From contig CAXKWD010000005.1 in assembly GCA_964059195.1 (NCBI GenBank), positions 150,069,265 to 150,133,264 of the forward strand: a DNA stretch of 64,000 nucleotides, read 5' to 3'. Made by a program: the position numbers and the translations under genes. Source of the DNA: Ectobius pallidus (lineage: Eukaryota > Arthropoda > Insecta > Blattodea > Ectobiidae). Position 1 is the stretch's first letter. Every line of letters begins with the position of its first letter. The notes under the pieces were generated by a model. It did no database searches. It saw nothing but the letters and a program-made list of their open reading frames with translations, and had not been told where the DNA came from. Positions 58,917 to 64,000 of this stretch are shown in pieces.

Positions 58917-58975
58917 CCAAAATTCCTCTGACACTGGGATTTGAACCCAGGATCTTTGGCTATCCATGCCTTAAT
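58917..58975 (-). mobile_element. SINE family C fragment
   Basis: TCCTCTGACACTGGGATTTG then AACCCAGGATCTTTGGCTAT is the reverse of the family C B-box region. A TTTGGTAAACGTTTATT word flanks it in inverted orientation (58902-58920 and 59046-59062). Confidence 0.7.
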
Positions 58976-59189
58976 GTGCCTTTTTAATTGAATTCTGTAT
59001 ATAGGCCTATTTTTCTGTAATTCTGAGCACTAGTGTTTGCTCATTTTGGTAAACGTTTATTCTTCTATGATTAATTTTGTATTGTCTTTTGCCATCTTAC
59101 AATGATTCTACGTATAGATATATGCATATGCATTCATGTACCACAGGTTATTATTGTATCTGTAGGACATTACATGATAATATTATTGG

Positions 59190-59310
59190 AGAAAAACTCC
59201 TCTGACACTGGGATTTGAACCCAGGATCTTTGGCTATCCATCTCTCCAGAGGTTCCATCTGACGCTGTGAAGGGAACTCTGGCTTACCTTAGTTGGTAGA
59301 GCATGAAAGT
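59190..59310. mobile_element. SINE family C, inverted head-to-head halves
   Basis: 59195-59240 is the B-box half in minus orientation. It is followed immediately by 59243-59310, the upstream and A-box half in plus orientation (AGAGGTTCCATCTGACGCTG, GGCTTACCTTAGTTGGTAGA). The two halves of one SINE are thus inverted relative to each other. Confidence 0.75.
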
Positions 59311-59329
59311 AATAAACACAAGAAAAAAA

Positions 59330-59330
<1 letters not shown>

Positions 59331-59369
<39 letters not shown>
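59331..59369. repeat. (TA)n microsatellite
   Basis: A simple TA run next to the rearranged SINE C. Confidence 0.95.
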
Positions 59370-59372
<3 letters not shown>

Positions 59373-60419
59373 CACGAGCACAGAGAGAGAGAAATCAAAG
59401 TCTTTGCCTAAATTAATTTAAAGTAGTAGACCTATACCAAATTCAGGTAATTATATTTTCTCTTCTGTTTACCTCACGTGTGAGAACTAAAGACGGAAGT
59501 AGAATGTTTTAGACCGGAAATATGGTCACTTCAGACTCTTCAGGGCATAGCTTCAAAGATTATCCAGAAAAACCGCTGCGTTCCCTAGTGATAAAAGTAG
59601 GTAATGATTTATCAGAATACGAAGAGACTTCATACAAATTCCAACTCTTACAAACATACAGGTATACATTCAGGGACTTCTAGCTAACATACCATCCATT
59701 ACACAACACTCCACATGTCGTTAAACATATCTTTCAGTTGTTCCAATGGAATGATGGGCAGATTGACAGACAGCTGTACATCGCAACTCAAATATCCTTA
59801 CTTGCAGACAGACGTTAGAAATGCAGCTTTAGTGACGTGTGTATTGACTAAACAGCCAAATGCAGGATGGAAAAATTTTAAACCAGAAAGTGTTTTAATC
59901 TTAGGAGATCAAAGCCATTACTGCACCTAGTGATTCAGTTGAAAAGTATCAAGTGTATATTGTTCAATCGAACAGAAGCATTAAAAAGATAGTGCTTGAA
60001 ACAAATAGAAAACGTTGAGTAAACGTAGCATTCATAAGACTAACTTCTCGGGATTGCATCCATTGAAGTCATTGGTTTGATAATTGGTGCTAGATGCTCA
60101 AATACGTTTCCTCTTCGTAAATATCTGCAGGAGATTCCATCTTGGAGAAGACTTGATACCAGAAATCGTGCTTACTCCTATCAGGGGGTCTATCGGTAAA
60201 CAAACTAAAGAGCAATGTATTCTTACTACGTTTGATTTAATATCTTTTGAGTTTTGCTATTGTATATGTTATTTCGACCACTCTTTTATATTTTTTCCAT
60301 GCAAGTTCTTGTAATGTTTGTCCTAAAAAGCAGTCCTCCCTGTGGGGAAATCTGAAGGGTTGTCTTCAAAATAAATATGTCTACAGAATAACATGTTAAG
60401 GATAACTTACTGTTAAATA
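59370..60419. other. Unassigned intergenic DNA
   Basis: Frames at 59715-59930 and 60084-60314 lack recognisable domains or splice context. Confidence 0.45.
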
Positions 60420-60619
60420 NNNNNNNNNNNNNNNNNNNNNNNNNNNNNNNNNNNNNNNNNNNNNNNNNNNNNNNNNNNNNNNNNNNNNNNNNNNNNNNNN
60501 NNNNNNNNNNNNNNNNNNNNNNNNNNNNNNNNNNNNNNNNNNNNNNNNNNNNNNNNNNNNNNNNNNNNNNNNNNNNNNNNNNNNNNNNNNNNNNNNNNNN
60601 NNNNNNNNNNNNNNNNNNN
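60420..60619. other. Assembly gap (200 N)
   Basis: Exactly 200 unknown bases, the usual size for a scaffold gap of unspecified length. Order and distance across it are not assured. Confidence 0.98.
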
Positions 60620-61760
60620 GGTCATACAAGTACTTCAATGCTTATATATACAATTTTTTAAAAAAATTATAAGTTGCGCTATAGAACTGTACAGTGACCG
60701 TCAAAAACCCCGTATGCTTGCAGGAGACAACCCATTCTCTTGTAAGCTTTGTGAAGTTACCGTAAAGTCTGCCCCCACAAAAAAATGTGTAAGAATCAGT
60801 TCTAAATGTAGACATGGACAGGGAAAAACAATTTAGCAGTGAAGTGATTAGTTTATTAAGTTAACGAATTTAGGAAGTAAGTGTTATGTTAAATGTTAAT
60901 GTATATTATGTAGTATATTTTGCGTGCCCTCTTATAGTCTATTAAGCGAATTCATTTCGTAAGTTATTATGTTAGAAGTTAATATAATTGTGTAGTATAC
61001 CTTACTTGCCATCTTAGCATTTTGTAATTCACATCTACAGTTCCAAATGTTAGTACAAAACATAATATAATTTATTATGTATATAACTATAACCGTAATA
61101 TACCAAGGTAAAATAGGGTTACACTATTTTGAAAATAAATAAATAAATAATAATAGTGCTAGAGTTGGAATGGAAAACTAATACAGACTATTCAGCTCAT
61201 ACGTCTTTGTTTCGATTTGGACCAATAACATATAAGACCAGTGGATCAATAGTATATAAGAATAAGTGTGAAAACAGCCAATCACAGACCTGAATCCCTC
61301 ACTCTTTATCGAAATTTTCTTTACTTCTGGACCTGCCTTTGGGCAGAACACTCATTATCGTCATATCTATTTATACCACTGCCTGTATTTTAGGTCATAG
61401 GCAAAGGAAGTAAGGTATTGTATTCTACCCAAAGCTAATTAGCACTTGGGTAAAAAATACAAGTTTAAAAAGTCTGTGTGTTCCAACACTTTTTTCTGCG
61501 GGCAACCAGAAATTAGTGGACCGTTAGAAAGAGTGTATTGCAATCTATGAGGACTATGTTGAAAAATGTTAAAATATATTGTAAGACCAATGGCACTGTT
61601 TAAAAAAGTTATACAAACTGAGGCAGTAAATTAAAAGGGAAAAGTACTGTAAACTTTTCAAAAAGTAGTTTTTAAGCTATTAATTATAAACTGATAAAAC
61701 TAGGACTTTTTATAAGAAGACAATTTTCTGAGCGAAGAATTTCGCAAGCAGGTTTGAAGG
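60620..61760. other. Unassigned DNA downstream of the DRC11-like gene
   Basis: AT-rich, with an AAATAAATAAATAA stretch at 61133-61149. No exon is recognised. Confidence 0.5.
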
Positions 61761-61766
61761 TTTATT
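61761..61766 (-). terminator. Poly(A) signal AATAAA
   Basis: TTTATT on the plus strand reads AATAAA on the minus strand, about 47 nt after the stop codon of the exon at 61814-62562. This suggests a very short 3' UTR. Confidence 0.7.
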
Positions 61767-61813
61767 GTGCTAGTTACATTTTACACTACACATAAATGAA
61801 TTTTCACTCAGTA

Positions 61814-62562
61814 TTAACTTTTGGCTTGTTTTTTAATCTTCTCTTCTCGTTCTTTTTGTGCTGCCCGCTCTTTCAAGATCTTGGTTATTTTCTTCCCTAA
61901 TGGAGTTCTCTTGTTGTACCAATCAAAGTACTTTGCTTCCATCTCTTTTGTGATGGGTTTCACATCAATCAATCCTTCAAACAGTTCCTGAGCTGAAAGA
62001 GGTTTAGTGAACTGTTCAATAATCCTCTTTTCAGTCATCGTGTTCTTAACTACTTCCTGGATCTGCGAAAAAGTATAACCTTCAGTCACTTTGGCCAGAG
62101 AGGAGAAATCGAAATTCCTATCCACATTATGGTATTTCATCAAAATGTTTTGCCAATACAACGAATTGTTCCCATAATCAGCTCTTGGAATTACAATAAA
62201 CTTGTTAAAAGCTTTCACTAAACCTCTTGGTTTAGCGGCCCATGGCTGATCTGAAATTCCCAAGACCAATACCCGGTCTTCTTGAGTAATTCCTTTAATT
62301 ATTTTCCCTATCTGTTTAGCGAATTTCTTTGGTTGCATTTCTTTTTCAGGTTTAGGAACTTTCTTGTACCATGGTTTCTCGGCTCCGTCGATAAAAATAA
62401 CGGAAGGTTGGAGCAGTTTTGACATCTTGGTAACCAGATGAAGTAGCATCTGTTTGTCCGCTTTCTCCTCATATTTGTCGGCCAGATTTTCAGGACTTAA
62501 GTCGAACATGATGGCTCCCAGAGCAGTACAAATGGCGTTAGCTAGCAGATGTTTTCCACTAC
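61814..62562 (-). CDS. IQCA1/DRC11-like AAA-domain protein, last exon
   Basis: The 3'-terminal exon of a gene that continues to the right beyond the window. The acceptor is TTCTTTGTGACAG at 62563 onward. The exon begins in phase inside the Walker A loop (GSGK is its first complete motif) and ends at a TAA at 61814-61816. It reads through LQPSVIFIDGAEKPWYKKVP, EDRVLVLGISDQPW and VIPRADYGNNSLYWQ, the recognisable AAA region of IQ-and-AAA-domain proteins (IQCA1, dynein regulatory complex subunit 11), then a basic tail rich in K, R and E. DRC proteins belong to the nexin-dynein link of motile cilia and sperm flagella. The Walker B aspartate is followed by G, not E, and the sensor-1 position is D, not N, so ATPase activity is doubtful. 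Orthology is by recognition. IQCA1L is an alternative. Confidence 0.88.
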
Positions 62563-62806
62563 CTGTCACAAAGAATTCAAAAAGTTAAATGCACACTGAG
62601 TTTTGAGAATCCAAATGAAAAAGTAAGGGTTTCAGAATGGTCGTAGAAGAAACGATGGGAAAAATTTCTCTACTTTATTTCATCTCTCATGTATTTCGAG
62701 ATTTTAACACGAGTACCTATGTAAGTTACCGACGCTTATTGTAATGAGCATGCCGAAGTTGCGTTCAAGAAGCCTGGGAACAATCTTTGTGTCTCTCGGG
62801 TTAGGT

Positions 62807-62905
62807 GAATTCCTTCAAAGTTGTGGTTTAAAGGGATTTTATATGTGAATTCCTACAATTTAATAGGTGAATTCCTATATTTTGGTACGTGAATTTCTAC
62901 GAAGA
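62807..62905. repeat. Loose 20-bp tandem repeat GTGAATTCCTAYAWTTT
   Basis: Four GTGAATTYCT words at about 62807, 62847, 62867 and 62887 with similar following bases. The last three are spaced 20-21 bp apart. Confidence 0.6.
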
Positions 62906-63214
62906 ATTATTACAAAGAAAACGTTTCTTTCCCAGTTAACACAGACTTGGAACTGATCAATTTTAATGCAGGCTGGTGTGTTTAAATATTTTATCTTTGT
63001 TCATTGTCTAAAATCATAAAATTGTCAAAAAATTCCACATTAAAATTAACATTGTGAAAGCAAGGCATTAAATCCTTTAACAAAACATAGTTTGAAATAA
63101 ATAAATAAACAAAATCCCCTATCTAGGTTAATTTATAGGTTGGTTTATGTGTACATAAATGCGTCAGTCCCATGGCTATAAATTTTCAAGCATGTTAAAG
63201 AAATCCCGTTCGGC

Positions 63215-63290
63215 TACTTCCGACTGGCAAGCATTACTGGCTACTAAGCAAGGGGATTCCGATTCAATTCTCGGCTCCGTCGTGGGATTT
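63215..63290 (+). mobile_element. tRNA-derived SINE relic
   Basis: CTGGCAAGCATTACTGGCTA (A-box-like) and GATTCCGATTCAATTCTCGG (B-box-like) are followed by CTCCGTCGTGGGATTTTTC. This is a degenerate tRNA-like head inside the presumed intron. Confidence 0.5.
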
Positions 63291-64000
63291 TTCTTCGGTC
63301 AAGAGTTATTCTATGGTAGGATGTGTTGTCCTTAGGTTTAAATTGGATAGAAGTAGGGTACTGGCGCACCCCGGCAATAAATTGGCTGAGATTATCCTCT
63401 TACAGGATACCAGATGCTCGCAATCCGATGGAACTACCGCATGCAAAACAACTCCGGACGAAATTTTGCATATTGAAAACAATTACAGTCATGGCAAGGA
63501 TTTTAACTGTATACCTATAATGAATAGTACACACCACAGATAAATCTCCCTCAAGCATAATTTTTTTCTTAATTAAAGAATCTAATAAGTTTGCACTTAG
63601 GTAGAAATGTGGATTTCAAATCATGTCCCCGTTAACACACATAATACAAATGCTAACAATATAATTGTTATACCGGGAGGGGAAGTTGATTTCTCAGACA
63701 ATGGGTCAGTTCGAAAGACAAAGACAATAACATGCCTATGTTTAACAAGGAGATGCATTCTCCAAAGTCATGGCTTTATAGTGTCGTTAACACACCAGAT
63801 GGCTCTGACTGCCTCCTTAATAGACAGTAAATCTAACACCTTCTGGTTATAATTATTTATGCATAGGTATGCCTACGATAAGTTCTTCTAAGTGATCACA
63901 GAGTTGTATAGAGCACTGAGCTTTAAAAAATATCACTTAATTTTTTCCGATAAATCTTTCGAGTATCATGAAATTTTAGTAACTTTTCATTATTACTAAG

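Larger units (their letters stand above)
62563..64000 (-). other. Intron of the DRC11-like gene (partial)
   Basis: The upstream exon, which must supply the start of the Walker A loop, is not recognisable up to the window edge, so this stretch is presumably intron. It contains a loose tandem repeat of GTGAATTCCTA at about 62807-62905 and a SINE relic at 63215-63290. Confidence 0.55.

Noticed and set aside
60396..60638. Frames spanning unknown residues
   Set aside because: They cross the 200-N assembly gap.

Overview
The window reads as non-coding, AT-rich arthropod nuclear DNA that is packed with transposable-element copies. The evidence is the structure: many tRNA-derived SINEs with target-site duplications (TSDs), hAT-type and Helitron non-autonomous elements, a LINE tail of a type common in insects, one full-length LTR retrotransposon, a large minisatellite, and only one confidently recognised host exon, which has a splice acceptor and a poly(A) signal. 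The repeat content and abundant retroposons suggest a large insect genome, perhaps a cockroach- or termite-like polyneopteran. That placement is inference and no single sequence proves it.

Layout. 1-6.3 kb: a diverged 204-bp tandem duplication, a large foldback element with an (AT)n centre (973-1561), a LINE 3' end (1950-2405), a full SINE with 12-bp TSD (2563-2951), a GTACCGG-type repeat (4422-4967) and a MITE with 8-bp TSD (5713-6278). 6.7-14.8 kb: a satellite-like array interrupted by a SINE, further SINEs and long featureless stretches. 19.2-20 kb: one SINE nested in another. 20.3-27.6 kb: a minus-strand LTR retrotransposon with two 1,270-bp LTRs in which I saw no differences, a 5-bp TSD, an intact gag, a T TTA AAC frameshift site, a protease and the start of reverse transcriptase. 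The rest of pol is missing. 28-38.4 kb: SINEs, a 1.1-kb TIR element, a small hAT MITE, and a foldback element built from 21-bp iterons. 39.4-42.3 kb: a minisatellite of about 95 copies of a 30-bp unit. 43.2-44.1 kb: a non-autonomous Helitron. 46-47.9 kb: tandem copies of the GTACCGG repeat. 48-54.4 kb: hAT-like and pogo-like elements, a clean hAT MITE with 8-bp TSD, and a composite SINE. 58.5-59.4 kb: SINEs. 60.42-60.62 kb: assembly gap. 61.8-62.6 kb: the last coding exon, on the minus strand, of an IQCA1/DRC11-like AAA-family gene of the ciliary dynein regulatory complex.

The genes do not form a pathway. One host gene enters from the right, and everything else is selfish or structural DNA. 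The most striking signals are: (1) the internally deleted LTR element that keeps gag, a textbook -1 frameshift signal and matching LTRs; (2) a GTAAACTGCGCCAC-like word repeated in several separate inverted-repeat elements; (3) a strong excess of the palindrome TAGGCCTA across unrelated contexts; (4) the 30-bp minisatellite, which stays largely open on both strands; and (5) the iteron-armed foldback with what looks like a transposase relic in its loop.
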